64,000 nt of DNA from NCBI RefSeq assembly GCF_947077765.1, contig NZ_CAMTTF010000007.1, positions 62,001 through 126,000 of the forward strand. Direction: 5' to 3'. The DNA is from Salinibacter grassmerensis (GTDB lineage: Bacteria > Bacteroidota > Rhodothermia > Rhodothermales > Salinibacteraceae). The notes beneath the pieces were generated by a model, which was not told where the DNA came from, searched no databases, and saw nothing but the letters and a program-made list of their open reading frames with translations. Shown piece by piece: positions 46,128 to 56,983 of the stretch. Position numbers and translations under genes: made by a program. Numbering within the stretch: position 1 is the stretch's first letter; every line of letters begins with the position of its first letter.

Positions 46128-46988
46128 TTACGGGGCGAAGAGCGTGCCCACGGCGCTGAACGTGCTTGTGAAGAGTCCCTTCTTCGTGTGCTCGCGAGGC
46201 TCCCGCAGGAGCTCGGCCTCGTCGGCGTCGCTGGGGGGACCGCTCCGCACCTGTACGTCGGCCCCGCTCTGATTCGTTGAGTGCGTCATCGTGACGGCCG
46301 GGGTCCAGAGTTGGTGAGTCGGGGTCGTGTAGAGGGCGAGGTGCTGAACCGGCAACTGGACCCGCTCCAGGGCCAACGCGTCCGGGGCGTTGTTTTGAAT
46401 CTGAAGCGGGGTGACCGCCCGGTGAAAGCGACGAGGCAGGCGGTTGAGGCGGAGCCGCCCGGCGGTGCGCGTCGCGTAGCAGAACTCGCCGTCGGTGGTA
46501 GAGGCCCCAAACCATGTGTCGGACATGCGAAAGGACGGCATCTCCTGCAGTTGGCGCCCCGAGTCCGGAAGCAGGATCCGAATCCAGAGGGCTGTGCTCA
46601 GGTAAAGGGTCACTGACTCCCTCGGGGGGACGTACAGCGGATGTTCGGGGCGCGAAACGACCGGGCGGTCGGCCAGGGCCGGTTGCAGTGCGATGCGTGG
46701 CTCCGCGTCCTTGAAGCCGTAGCGGTTGGTGTGGAGGGCCTCGTCGTCCCTATCGAGAACAGGCGCCATCTCCTCCCTCGAAAGGGACGTCGTGACGCCG
46801 CTCCGGTTGGTCAGCGGATCTGCGGCCTCGTCGTTGGGCGAGGGCTGGTGAATGACCCGCCACTCGCGGTCTGTGCGGTAGAGCCAGAGCGTCGACGGGC
46901 CGACGGCCCATCGTCCGCCGGTGTGCACGTCGAGGGAGACTGTGCCCCACCACGGCGTCGGGTCCGCGTCGGGCTCGGAGGGCTCCAT
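46128..46988 (-). CDS. DUF432-like protein
   Basis: 286 aa, soluble, no signal peptide. Segments match my memory of DUF432: GRWAVGPSTLWLYRTDREWRVIHQ near the N-terminus, RPEHPLYVPPRESVTLYLSTALWIRIL, MSDTWFGASTTDGEFCYATRTAGRLRL and PLQIQNNAPDALALERVQLPVQHLALY. DUF432 genes are often beside MscS genes in other prokaryotes, and this one is 40 bp upstream of an MscS gene. Function is unknown; regulation of the channel is inference. Confidence 0.6.
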   Translation of the reverse strand: MEPSEPDADPTPWWGTVSLDVHTGGRWAVGPSTLWLYRTDREWRVIHQPSPNDEAADPLTNRSGVTTSLSREEMAPVLDRDDEALHTNRYGFKDAEPRIALQPALADRPVVSRPEHPLYVPPRESVTLYLSTALWIRILLPDSGRQLQEMPSFRMSDTWFGASTTDGEFCYATRTAGRLRLNRLPRRFHRAVTPLQIQNNAPDALALERVQLPVQHLALYTTPTHQLWTPAVTMTHSTNQSGADVQVRSGPPSDADEAELLREPREHTKKGLFTSTFSAVGTLFAP

Positions 46989-47287
46989 GGTTTAGGGGAA
47001 GGGTTGCGAGAAGAGCAGGGCGCCCCACGAAACCAGAGGGCTCTTTCGAAAACGCACGCCCCAAAGTAAGGGTGAAGTTGTCTTTGAACAACTAGGGCGG
47101 CAGCTCTGGCGCGGCAACCGCACAGCCATGCAGCGCACGCGAGGCCGCGAGGCATGAGCCCCAGATTCTCTGTAAAATCGAGAGGATTCCGGGAGGCGTG
47201 GCCCCGGTGGTTGTGTCTCTGGGGACGGCTCCTCACTATGTGTGTATCCGTGCTCAAAATACTCACCCCGCCCCAGCTTCTCCACTC
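46989..47287. other. divergent spacer, no gene seen
   Basis: About 300 bp between the DUF432-like gene and the SLC13 permease. It should contain both promoters; AT content is raised around 47040-47200. The permease start could lie within it (open frame begins 47198). Confidence 0.4.
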
Positions 47288-49120
47288 GTGGTTTCGCTCC
47301 TTCTTGCTCAGGCGGCGCCCGTCTTTACCCCAGACATGTTCGTCGTGTTGGGGCTCATCGCCGTCGTGCTCGTCCTGTTCATCACGGAAGCCATCCCGAT
47401 CGACATGACTGCCCTCGGGGTCATCGTGGCGGTCGTGCTGTTGGAGCCGTGGACGGGCGTAGGGCCGACAGACGGCATATCGGGCTTTGCGAGCCCGGCC
47501 ACCGTCACGGTGCTGGCGATGTTCGTGCTCAGTGAGGGCGTCCGGCGCACAGGGGTGCTTCGGCGGATTGGAAACTGGATCGTGGACTGGGCGAAGGGGA
47601 GCTTTTACAAGCAGTACGGAGCGCTGGTCGGGCTCTCCGGTACCACCGCGGGCGTCATCAACAACACCCCCGTCGTGGCGATGATGATTCCGATGGCGAT
47701 CAACATTGCCCGGAAGACGAAGATGTCGCCGTCGAAACTGTTGATGCCCATCTCCTTCGCGTCGATGCTGGGCGGAATGCTTACGGTCATCGGGACCTCC
47801 ACCTCCATCCTGGCGAGCGACGTGAGCGCGCGCCTGATTGGGCATCCGTTTTCGATGTTTGAGTTTACGGCGCTGGGGGCGATCGTGCTGGCAACGGGCG
47901 TCGTGTACCTGATGGCAGTGGGGCACCGGCTGTTGCCGGAGCGCATCAGGCCGGAGGAGGACCTGACCGACGAGTTTGAGATGAGCGGCTACCTGACGGA
48001 GGTCGTGGTGACGGAGGAATCTCCCCTGGTCGGGGTTGCGGTCCGGCAGGCACTAGCCGCGTTGGACCTCGACATCGACGTCATGCAGATGCGCCGCGAT
48101 GGGGAGGCGTTTGCCGCCCCGCTCGGGCCCAAGCAATTCCGCGCGGGCGACGTGCTCCTGCTGCGGACGAGTCGCGATTCGCTGGTGGAGCTGATGCAGG
48201 CCCAGAAACTGGAGCCGGTGGTGCATACGAAGATCACGCAGGATGACGTTGAGATCGAGCAGCAGAAGGAGGTGCTCATCGAGGTGGTGTTGCTGTCGGA
48301 CAATCCGCTCCTCGGTGAGACGCTACGGTCGGTCCGGTTTGCGCAGCAGTACGACGCGCTGGTGCTCGCCATTCGGCGGCACGGGAAACTGCTCTACGAC
48401 GAGATCGACGCGATGCCATTGCGTGGGGGCGACACGCTGCTCGTCCAGGCCTCGGTTCCCGCCGTCGAACAATTCGAGCGGAACCGAACCTTCGTGGTCG
48501 TGCAGGACGACGAGGAGACGTCTTTTCGGAGTGAGAAGCTCCCGCTTGCCCTCGGCATTGTGGGGCTGGTGGTGGGGCTTGCGGCCCTGGAGGTGATGCC
48601 CATCCTCGTCTCGGCCCTGGGCGGAGTCGTGGCCATGGTGGCCACGGGCTGCGTGCGGCCCACCGAAGTGTACGAGGCGGTAGACTGGAGCGTGATCGTG
48701 CTCCTGGCCGGCCTCATTCCGCTGGGGATGGCCATGGAGCGGTCCGGCACCGCGGGGTACCTAGCCCACGGGGTGACGGCCGTGTCGGAGGGAATTCCCG
48801 CCTTCGCGCTGCTGCTCGTCTTCTACGTCTTCACCAGCCTCGTCACCCAACTGATCAGCAACAATGCCAGCGTCATTCTGATGATTCCGATGGCCGTGGA
48901 GGCGGCCCAGCTGACGGGGGCGGATCCGTTTTCGTTCGTCCTCGCGGTGACGTTCGCCGCGAGCGGGGCCTTGCTCACCCCGATCGGCTACCAGACCAAC
49001 CTGATGGTGTACGGGCCGGGCGGGTACCGCTTTACCGACTTCCTGCGGATGGGGGCGCCGCTGCAGGTGCTGCTCGCCATTGTCACCTGCGGGGGCATCT
49101 GGCTGCTGTGGGGGGTGTAG
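47288..49120 (+). CDS. SLC13-type permease with two RCK_C (TrkA-C) domains
   Basis: 610 aa from GTG 47288; GTG 47198 and ATG 47336 are alternatives. N-terminal membrane block with ITEAIPIDMTALGVIVAVVLLEPW and the NNTPVVAMMIP signature, then two cytoplasmic TrkA-C domains (about residues 232-300 and 320-395: ESPLVGVAVRQALAALDLDIDVMQMRRDG; NPLLGETLRSVRFAQQYDALVLAIRRHG), then a second block with SNNASVILMIPMAVEAA and TPIGYQTNLMVYGPGGY. The family carries sulfate, dicarboxylates or other anions with Na+; the substrate is unknown. Confidence 0.92.
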   Translation: MVSLLLAQAAPVFTPDMFVVLGLIAVVLVLFITEAIPIDMTALGVIVAVVLLEPWTGVGPTDGISGFASPATVTVLAMFVLSEGVRRTGVLRRIGNWIVDWAKGSFYKQYGALVGLSGTTAGVINNTPVVAMMIPMAINIARKTKMSPSKLLMPISFASMLGGMLTVIGTSTSILASDVSARLIGHPFSMFEFTALGAIVLATGVVYLMAVGHRLLPERIRPEEDLTDEFEMSGYLTEVVVTEESPLVGVAVRQALAALDLDIDVMQMRRDGEAFAAPLGPKQFRAGDVLLLRTSRDSLVELMQAQKLEPVVHTKITQDDVEIEQQKEVLIEVVLLSDNPLLGETLRSVRFAQQYDALVLAIRRHGKLLYDEIDAMPLRGGDTLLVQASVPAVEQFERNRTFVVVQDDEETSFRSEKLPLALGIVGLVVGLAALEVMPILVSALGGVVAMVATGCVRPTEVYEAVDWSVIVLLAGLIPLGMAMERSGTAGYLAHGVTAVSEGIPAFALLLVFYVFTSLVTQLISNNASVILMIPMAVEAAQLTGADPFSFVLAVTFAASGALLTPIGYQTNLMVYGPGGYRFTDFLRMGAPLQVLLAIVTCGGIWLLWGV

Positions 49121-49246
49121 GGGCGGAGGTCAACCTTTTACCTCTCCCAGGCCCGCCGCTCTCCACCCGATTCGGGGCCCATCTGCCGATCGCACTGGCC
49201 GCCTCGTGTAGTTGGAGGTGTTCTGAACCACCTTCCGTTGGCCGCC

Positions 49247-49729
49247 CTATGCAGAATCCGCCTCGCTGGGCTCCGGAAGATCGGACGTGCAATGAGGACA
49301 ACGGGTGGCCTGGACTGGCACGTCGGAGACGCAGTGCGGGCACTTCTTGATCGTCTTCGGGGGCGACGGCCCTTCGTCGGGCTCGCGCAGCTGGTTGATG
49401 TAGCGGACCAGCAGAAAGACCGCGAACGAGACGATCAGAAAGCTGACCACCGCGTTGATGAACGTCCCAACGTTGACCGTGACGGCCCCGGCGTCTTGGG
49501 CCGCCTGCAGGGTGGTGTACGGGGCCCCGGGCGTCCCCTCCCGAAGAACGAAGAACAAGTTTGCAAAGTCGATGCCCCCGGTCAGTAGGCCGAGCGACGG
49601 CGTAAGGATGTCCTTGACGAGGGATTGCACGACCGTCCCGAATGCCCCGCCGATGATGATGCCCACGGCCATGTCGATGACGTTGCCGCGGATCGCAAAC
49701 TTCTTGTACTCCTCGAGCATGGGCGGCAC
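49247..49729 (-). CDS. mscL: large-conductance mechanosensitive channel with C-terminal zinc ribbon
   Basis: 160 aa. Typical MscL: MLEEYKKFAIRGNVIDMAVGIIIGGAFGTVVQSLVKDIL, a periplasmic loop and a second membrane segment (about 90-110). The cytoplasmic end carries CPHC at 130-133 and CPHC at 144-147, a zinc-ribbon-like extension present in a subset of MscL proteins. ATG at 49720 is an alternative start. It relieves strong hypo-osmotic stress. It is convergent with the SLC13 permease. Confidence 0.96.
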   Translation of the reverse strand: MPPMLEEYKKFAIRGNVIDMAVGIIIGGAFGTVVQSLVKDILTPSLGLLTGGIDFANLFFVLREGTPGAPYTTLQAAQDAGAVTVNVGTFINAVVSFLIVSFAVFLLVRYINQLREPDEGPSPPKTIKKCPHCVSDVPVQATRCPHCTSDLPEPSEADSA

Positions 49730-49780
49730 GATGCAAGGACGGGACGGCGCGACCGATCTGAGCGGAACGGGCGTGCTCCG

Positions 49781-51601
49781 TTAGAACAGGTCTGCGTCCG
49801 CGGAAAAGGATTCCAGTTCCGTGACCACGCGTTGCAGGAAGCTGGATCCCATGGCGCCGTCGATGATGCGGTGGTCGTAGCTGAGGGAGAGATACATCAT
49901 GTGGCGCACGGAGATGGCGTCGCCGAGGCCGTCGTTCTCCACGACGACGGGCCGCTTCTGGATGGCCCCGGTGGCGAGGATGCCCACCTGGGGCTGGTTG
50001 ATGATGGGCGTGCCCATCAGGGAGCCGAGCGAGCCGATGTTGGTGACGGTGAAGGTGCCGCCCTGCAGTTCATCGGGCTGAAGCTCTTTGTTGCGGGCAC
50101 GATCGGCCATGCTTGCCGCCTTGCGGGCCAGTCCCGACACGTTGTAGTCCCCCGCGTTCCGGATGACCGGAGCGAGGAGGCCCTTGTTGCCGATGGCCAC
50201 GGCGATGCCGACGTGAAAGTCGTGCTTGATGACAATCTTGTCGCCCTCCACGCTCGCGTTGAGCAGGGGATGGTCGCGAAGCGCCTCCACCGCGGCCTTC
50301 ACGAAGAAGGGCGTGTAGGTGAGCTTCACGCCCTCGCGCTCCAGAAAGGCCTCCTTGTTGGCCTCTCGGAGCTGGACGAGGCCCGTCACGTCGGCCTCGG
50401 CGAAGGAGGTCACGTGGGCGGACGTGGCTTTCGACCGCACCATGTGTTCGGCGGTCATCTTGCGCATCCGGTCCATGGGCTGCACCTCGATGCGGTCGCC
50501 GTACTGCTGGCGCAGCTCCTCGTCGCTCGGGCCTTCGTCGACCGTGTAGTCGCCGCGGGCGGGCGGGGTCTCATCCGCACGACTGGGGCGCGGCGGCCGC
50601 TCGGGAGCGGTCGTGGGGGCTGCGGGCGCCTCCTCGCGTTCCTCGAGGTACGCAAGCACGTCCTCCTTTGTCACGCGACCGCTCCGGCCGGAGCCCTCCA
50701 GGGATTCCAGCTCGCTCATGTGAAGGCCTTCCTCCTTCGCGATTGAGCGCACGAGGGGCGAGTAAAATCGCCCATCGTCGCCGCGGCGCTTGATTGTCTC
50801 TTCGGGTGCGCGCTGCGGTTCGTCGGTGCTGGGCACCGCGCCGTCGCCGGACGGCGGCGTGGAGGGCAGTTCCGCCTCATCGGTTCCGGGGGCGGCCTCC
50901 TGCATCTCGTCGGGCTCGTCGGACGCGGGGGGCTCCACCGCCCCGGCTTCCGCCTCCGAGGCCAAGAGGGCGACGACCGTGCCGACCTCGACGGTTTCTC
51001 CCTCGTCGACGAGCTTCTCGGTGAGCACCCCTTCGGCGGGGGAGGGCACCTCCGTGTCCACTTTGTCGGTGCCAATCTCCAGGAGGATCTCGTCGATGAC
51101 CACCTCCTCGCCGATGTCCTTGTACCAGGCGACGACGGTGCCCTCGGTAATGCTTTCGCCCATCTTGGGCATCACGACCTCGACCTCGTCGCCGGAGGGG
51201 GCCGGAGAGGGGGCTTCTTCCGAGCCCGTCTTCGGAGCGGTCTCTCCGTCTTCCTCCTCAGCGACCGCCGTGGAGGCGCCGGTCTCCGCCCCGGCCGCCT
51301 CTTCTTCGGCCGGTGCCTCGGCGGGGGGCTCGTCGCTGGCGTCCACCTCGGCGGCCTCCGTCTCGGTGTCTAGCGTCGCAATGATGGTTCCAACCTCCAC
51401 CGTGTCGCCTTCCTCGACGAGCGTCTCCGTAAGCACGCCGCCCTTGGGGGAGGGCACCTCCGTATCGACCTTGTCGGTCCCGATCTCAAGCAGAATCTCG
51501 TCCTGCTCCACCTCGTCGCCGGGCTGCTTGTGCCAGGCAATGACGGTGCCTTCGGTGATGCTTTCGCCCATCTTGGGCATTTCAACGTCAACTTGTGCCA
51601 T
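49781..51601 (-). CDS. 2-oxoacid dehydrogenase E2 (dihydrolipoamide acyltransferase), two lipoyl domains
   Basis: 606 aa. Lipoyl domains at about 1-80 and 138-215 with lipoylated lysines K44 and K180 (EIGTDKVDTEVPSP in both), joined by acidic Ala/Pro/Glu linkers. The peripheral subunit-binding domain is at about 280-318 (SPLVRSIAKEEGLHMSELESLEGSGRSGRVTKEDVLAYL). The catalytic domain ends with DHRIIDGAMG (H577, D581). Two near-identical lipoyl domains favour a 2-oxoglutarate or branched-chain E2 (SucB/BkdB-like), which sequence alone cannot decide. No E1/E3 gene is adjacent; lipA at 24656 would modify it. Confidence 0.93.
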   Translation of the reverse strand: MAQVDVEMPKMGESITEGTVIAWHKQPGDEVEQDEILLEIGTDKVDTEVPSPKGGVLTETLVEEGDTVEVGTIIATLDTETEAAEVDASDEPPAEAPAEEEAAGAETGASTAVAEEEDGETAPKTGSEEAPSPAPSGDEVEVVMPKMGESITEGTVVAWYKDIGEEVVIDEILLEIGTDKVDTEVPSPAEGVLTEKLVDEGETVEVGTVVALLASEAEAGAVEPPASDEPDEMQEAAPGTDEAELPSTPPSGDGAVPSTDEPQRAPEETIKRRGDDGRFYSPLVRSIAKEEGLHMSELESLEGSGRSGRVTKEDVLAYLEEREEAPAAPTTAPERPPRPSRADETPPARGDYTVDEGPSDEELRQQYGDRIEVQPMDRMRKMTAEHMVRSKATSAHVTSFAEADVTGLVQLREANKEAFLEREGVKLTYTPFFVKAAVEALRDHPLLNASVEGDKIVIKHDFHVGIAVAIGNKGLLAPVIRNAGDYNVSGLARKAASMADRARNKELQPDELQGGTFTVTNIGSLGSLMGTPIINQPQVGILATGAIQKRPVVVENDGLGDAISVRHMMYLSLSYDHRIIDGAMGSSFLQRVVTELESFSADADLF

Positions 51602-51959
51602 GATTTCGGTCGTGTGCCGTGCAGTGAGAATGTGTGGGGGCGGTCAGGGGAGACGCCGCATGGAAGGACTTCCAATGTAGGGAATGAGGCCCACGAATCA
51701 AATAGTGGGACGGTTCTGGGGTATGTGGAAAATGGGAGGGCACGGAAAGAAACGATGGCAAAAAACGGAAGAATCAGTGCTGTCGGTTGCGTTCTTCGTC
51801 GCCAGCAAAGATCCTAAGAAGCGTTACTGCCGTACAGCATTGTCCGTATGTTCGGGGTGCAAGCATCGCGCTTCCGTGTCTGTCGTGGGGCCTCCGGACG
51901 TGGTCCAGAGGCTTAGCCCTTAGCCTTGTTCGAAAACCGATCACAGTCTCTCTTTTGTC
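51602..51959. other. divergent promoter region, no gene seen
   Basis: 358 bp between the E2 gene (-) and the pyrophosphatase gene (+). Locally A-rich around 51740-51780. No RNA gene, riboswitch or conserved motif recognised. Confidence 0.5.
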
Positions 51960-54089
<2,130 letters not shown>

Positions 54090-54117
54090 TGCGCCCTTGC
54101 ATTCTGCATCCTGTCAT

Positions 54118-54159
54118 TCCCCCGACCGGGCCCTGTCGCTTGGTCGGGGGATTCTATTT
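54118..54159 (+). terminator. Rho-independent terminator of hppA
   Basis: 10-bp stem TCCCCCGACC / GGTCGGGGGA with a 14-nt loop, followed by TTCTATTT, 29 bp after the hppA stop. Confidence 0.85.
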
Positions 54160-54181
54160 GGGACCCGCGTCGAAGGGGGCG

Positions 54182-54748
54182 TCAGTTGAAGCGATTCATC
54201 GCCGTGTCCAGGTCATCCCGGGCCGCCGTGAGGATGGCGTCTTCAGCGTCCTCGCGGGCCGACCGGGCCGCCGGCCGCTGCTCGTCGGTAAAGGAGGAGA
54301 GGACATAGTCGGACTGGCGCCCCTCCGGAAAGTCGTCGCCGATGCCAATCCGAAGGCGGGGGAATTCGGTGGTGCCGAGCCGCTGGGCCACATGGGCAAG
54401 GCCGTTGTGTCCCCCGCTGCTGCCCGCAGGGCGGAGCCGGATGGTGCCGATCGGAAGGTGCAGGTCGTCGACGATGACGAGGAGCCGGTCGAGGGAAAGG
54501 TCGTAGTGGTCCTGCAGGCCCGCGACGGCGTCGCCGCTCCGGTTCATGTAGGTGAGAGGCACGGCCAGCCCGATCTTCTGATCGACGTACCGGCCCCAGC
54601 CGACGAGCGCGTCGGACTGGTGCTGGAGCGAGATGTCGAGGCGGCCGGATAGCCCGTCGATGACCCGATGGCCTACGTTGTGGCGTGTGTCTTCGTACTC
54701 GGCGCCTGGATTGCCGAGGCCGATGGCGAGAAGGGAGGGGGTAGACAT
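54182..54748 (-). CDS. pth: peptidyl-tRNA hydrolase
   Basis: 188 aa. Catalytic region GLGNPGAEYEDTRHNVGHRVI (N13, H23), then VPLTYMNRSGDAVAGL, VDDLHLPIGTIRLRPAGSSGGHNGLAHVAQRLGT and FPRLRIGIGDDFPEG, all as in Pth. It cleaves peptidyl-tRNA that falls off the ribosome. It is the gene after rplY, as in many bacteria, but a terminator separates the two. Confidence 0.97.
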   Translation of the reverse strand: MSTPSLLAIGLGNPGAEYEDTRHNVGHRVIDGLSGRLDISLQHQSDALVGWGRYVDQKIGLAVPLTYMNRSGDAVAGLQDHYDLSLDRLLVIVDDLHLPIGTIRLRPAGSSGGHNGLAHVAQRLGTTEFPRLRIGIGDDFPEGRQSDYVLSSFTDEQRPAARSAREDAEDAILTAARDDLDTAMNRFN

Positions 54749-54770
54749 GCGGTCTGAGGGAGGTGGGGAG

Positions 54771-54806
54771 ACAAATAGAAAAGGGCGACCGGAGTCGGCC
54801 GCCCTT
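54771..54806 (-). terminator. Rho-independent terminator of rplY
   Basis: On the minus strand AAGGGCGGCC pairs with GGTCGCCCTT (10 bp, one G-U) and is followed by TTCTATTTGT. It lies between rplY and pth, 45 bp after the rplY stop. Confidence 0.85.
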
Positions 54807-54850
54807 CTGGGGAGTCAAATGGAGGGACGTCGGCGCGCAGCCGATCGCTC

Positions 54851-55546
54851 TTACTGATACTCTTCTTCGGCGCCGCCCTCGCCCGCTTCGTCTTCGCCTT
54901 CGGCGGCCTCGCCTTCTTCCGTGTCGACGGCCTCGCCCTCCTCGGCAATTTCCTCCTCGGTGAGCTCTTCCTCCTCTTCTTCGGCCTCGGTCGTGGGTGC
55001 GGTCTCGATCTGCGGCGCTACCACTGTGACGAGCGTCTGGTCCCTCGACGTTTTGATCTCGTAGTCGGTCTCAAGGTCGTAGACGTGTAGCGAGTTGCCG
55101 ATGGCAAGCTCGCTGATGTCGACCTCGATCTGAGAGGGAATGTTCTCGGGCAGCACCGAGATCGTAAGCTCACGGGCAATCTGCTGGGTGTCGCCGCCGT
55201 TCTGCTGGCCGACCGGAATTCCGGTGTAGTTCAGCGGCACCGTCAGCGTGACCTCGTCGCCCTCTTCGAGCGCCTGAAAGTCGGCGTGCAGGGGACGGTC
55301 GGTGAGCGGGTGCAGGTCGTAGTCCTTCAAGATGCAGTTCCACGTGTCCCCGTTCATCTCTACCTGGGCCACCGGGGCCGAGCGCCGGTAGATCAGCTTG
55401 TTGAGAGCGGCAATCGGAATCTGCAGCGGCGTCGACTCGACGGTACGCCCGTACAGGATGCACGGGACGCGGTTGTCGTTGCGGATTTCGCGGGCGGCCT
55501 TCGAGCCGGTCTCGCGCGGCTGGGCTTCGATGACGGGGGCGTCCAT
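54851..55546 (-). CDS. rplY: 50S ribosomal protein L25/general stress protein CTC
   Basis: 231 aa from ATG 55546 ([33 protein letters not shown]). L25 5S-rRNA-binding domain at about 1-90, followed by the CTC beta domain ([54 protein letters not shown]). The tail of about 40 residues is almost pure Glu/Ala, as is common in halophile proteins. Longer frame to 55633 is rejected. It precedes pth. Confidence 0.96.
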   Translation of the reverse strand: MDAPVIEAQPRETGSKAAREIRNDNRVPCILYGRTVESTPLQIPIAALNKLIYRRSAPVAQVEMNGDTWNCILKDYDLHPLTDRPLHADFQALEEGDEVTLTVPLNYTGIPVGQQNGGDTQQIARELTISVLPENIPSQIEVDISELAIGNSLHVYDLETDYEIKTSRDQTLVTVVAPQIETAPTTEAEEEEEELTEEEIAEEGEAVDTEEGEAAEGEDEAGEGGAEEEYQ

Positions 55547-55769
55547 GACGGAAAGACGGTCCGGTGAAAAGGGTGACAGCAACCGGGACAGATGACCGGT
55601 CACCTCTCTATGCAGAATACATACTAGATCCACCCCCTCGTTTGGTTCCGGGAAGGCCGGGCCGATTCAAGCAAAATAGACGCTGGGGCAGGGGGGCGCC
55701 TCGGTGCGTCCAGGGGCATCCCGTGAACGAGCCCCCGGCGTCCTCCTCCTCGCAGGACCGAGGTCACCG

Positions 55770-56717
55770 CTACTCGGCAAAGAGCGTGGAGACCGAGCGG
55801 TCGGTGTAGATGTGGCGGATGGCCTTGGCGAACAGGTTCGAGACGCTCACCACCTCGATGCAGTCGGACGGGCGCTTGAGGGGCACCGTGTCGGTGATGA
55901 TGAGCCGCTCGAGGGGGGAGCTCTCAATTCGGTCGTAGGCCGGGCCGGAGAGAAGGCCGTGCGTACAGGCCGCCATGATTTTTAGGGCACCATGGTCTTT
56001 GAGCGCCTTCGCGGCGCGGGTCAGGGTGCCGGCGGTGTCGACGATGTCGTCGATGATGAGTACGTCTTTGCCCTCCACATCCCCGATGACGTTCATTACC
56101 CGCGCTTCGTTCTGACGGGGGCGGCGCTTGTCGATGAGGGCCAGGTCCACGCCCAGACGCTGTGCGTAGGCACGGGCCATCTTGAGGCCGCCCACGTCCG
56201 GGGCCAGCACGACGAAGTCGTCGAGGTCAAACTGACGGACGTGGTCGGTCAGGACGGTAGAGCCGTACAAGTGGTCCACCGGCACGTCGAAGAAGCCCTG
56301 GATCTGAGCGGCGTGAAGCTCCATGGTCAGGATGCGGTCCACGCCGGCAGAGGTGAGCATGTTGGCCATGAGCTTGGCCGCGATGGAGACGCGCGGCTGG
56401 TCCTTGCGCTCCTGTCGGGCATAGCCAAAGTAGGGAATCACGGCCGTCACGCGTTCGGCCGAGGCCCGCTTGGCGGCGTCAATCAGAAGGAGCAGCTCCA
56501 TCCAGTTGTCCGCCTTCGGATGGGTGCTCTGGATAATGAACAAATCCGCCCCCCGGATGGACTCCTCAAACCGCACGTAGATTTCGCCGTCCGCAAAGTC
56601 GCGGATGCTGAGATCCCCGAGGGTGGTGCCGTACGCTTCGGCAATCTTGTTGGCGAGGGCCGGGTTGGAACGGCCCCCAAAGATGGCAACGCGGTGTTCA
56701 TTGCTCGACGCACGCAT
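55770..56717 (-). CDS. prs: ribose-phosphate pyrophosphokinase (PRPP synthetase)
   Basis: 315 aa from ATG 56717. ATP/ribose-5-P motifs: IFGGRSNPALANKIAEAYG, FADGEIYVRFEESIRGADLFIIQST, YFGYARQERKDQPRVSIAAKLMANM, MELHAAQIQGFFDVPVDHLYG and the PRPP loop LIIDDIVDTAGTLTRAAKAL. Makes PRPP for the phosphoribosyltransferase of the type at 1191 and for nucleotide synthesis. tRNA-Gln lies 49 bp upstream on the same strand. Confidence 0.98.
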   Translation of the reverse strand: MRASSNEHRVAIFGGRSNPALANKIAEAYGTTLGDLSIRDFADGEIYVRFEESIRGADLFIIQSTHPKADNWMELLLLIDAAKRASAERVTAVIPYFGYARQERKDQPRVSIAAKLMANMLTSAGVDRILTMELHAAQIQGFFDVPVDHLYGSTVLTDHVRQFDLDDFVVLAPDVGGLKMARAYAQRLGVDLALIDKRRPRQNEARVMNVIGDVEGKDVLIIDDIVDTAGTLTRAAKALKDHGALKIMAACTHGLLSGPAYDRIESSPLERLIITDTVPLKRPSDCIEVVSVSNLFAKAIRHIYTDRSVSTLFAE

Positions 56718-56766
56718 GAGGGGACGGGGCACCGGGGCGGCAGCGGTCAAGAAGACAAAGATACGG

Positions 56767-56837
56767 TTGCCCGGGGTGGATTCGAACCACCACTAACGGC
56801 TCCAAAGGCCGCTGTCCTGCCATTAGACCACCGGGCA
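56767..56837 (-). tRNA. tRNA-Gln (anticodon TTG)
   Basis: Acceptor TGCCCGG / CCGGGCA, D-arm region GGTCTAATGGCAGGAC, anticodon stem GCGGC / GCCGT (one G-U) with loop CTTTGGA (anticodon TTG), T-arm with GTTCGAATCC. Discriminator A; no encoded CCA. 71 nt. Confidence 0.95.
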
Positions 56838-56983
56838 ATGCGGGGCACGTGGCTTTTTCTCTTCACTCCTCCCGTAGGGTAGAAAACAACAGGGAATGAA
56901 TCAACGAGCCAACGGGGGTGCAGTTCATGAAGAGGGGCTGAGAAGTGAGGCTCACGGTGGAGGCGGTCCCCAAGAACGCGCCG

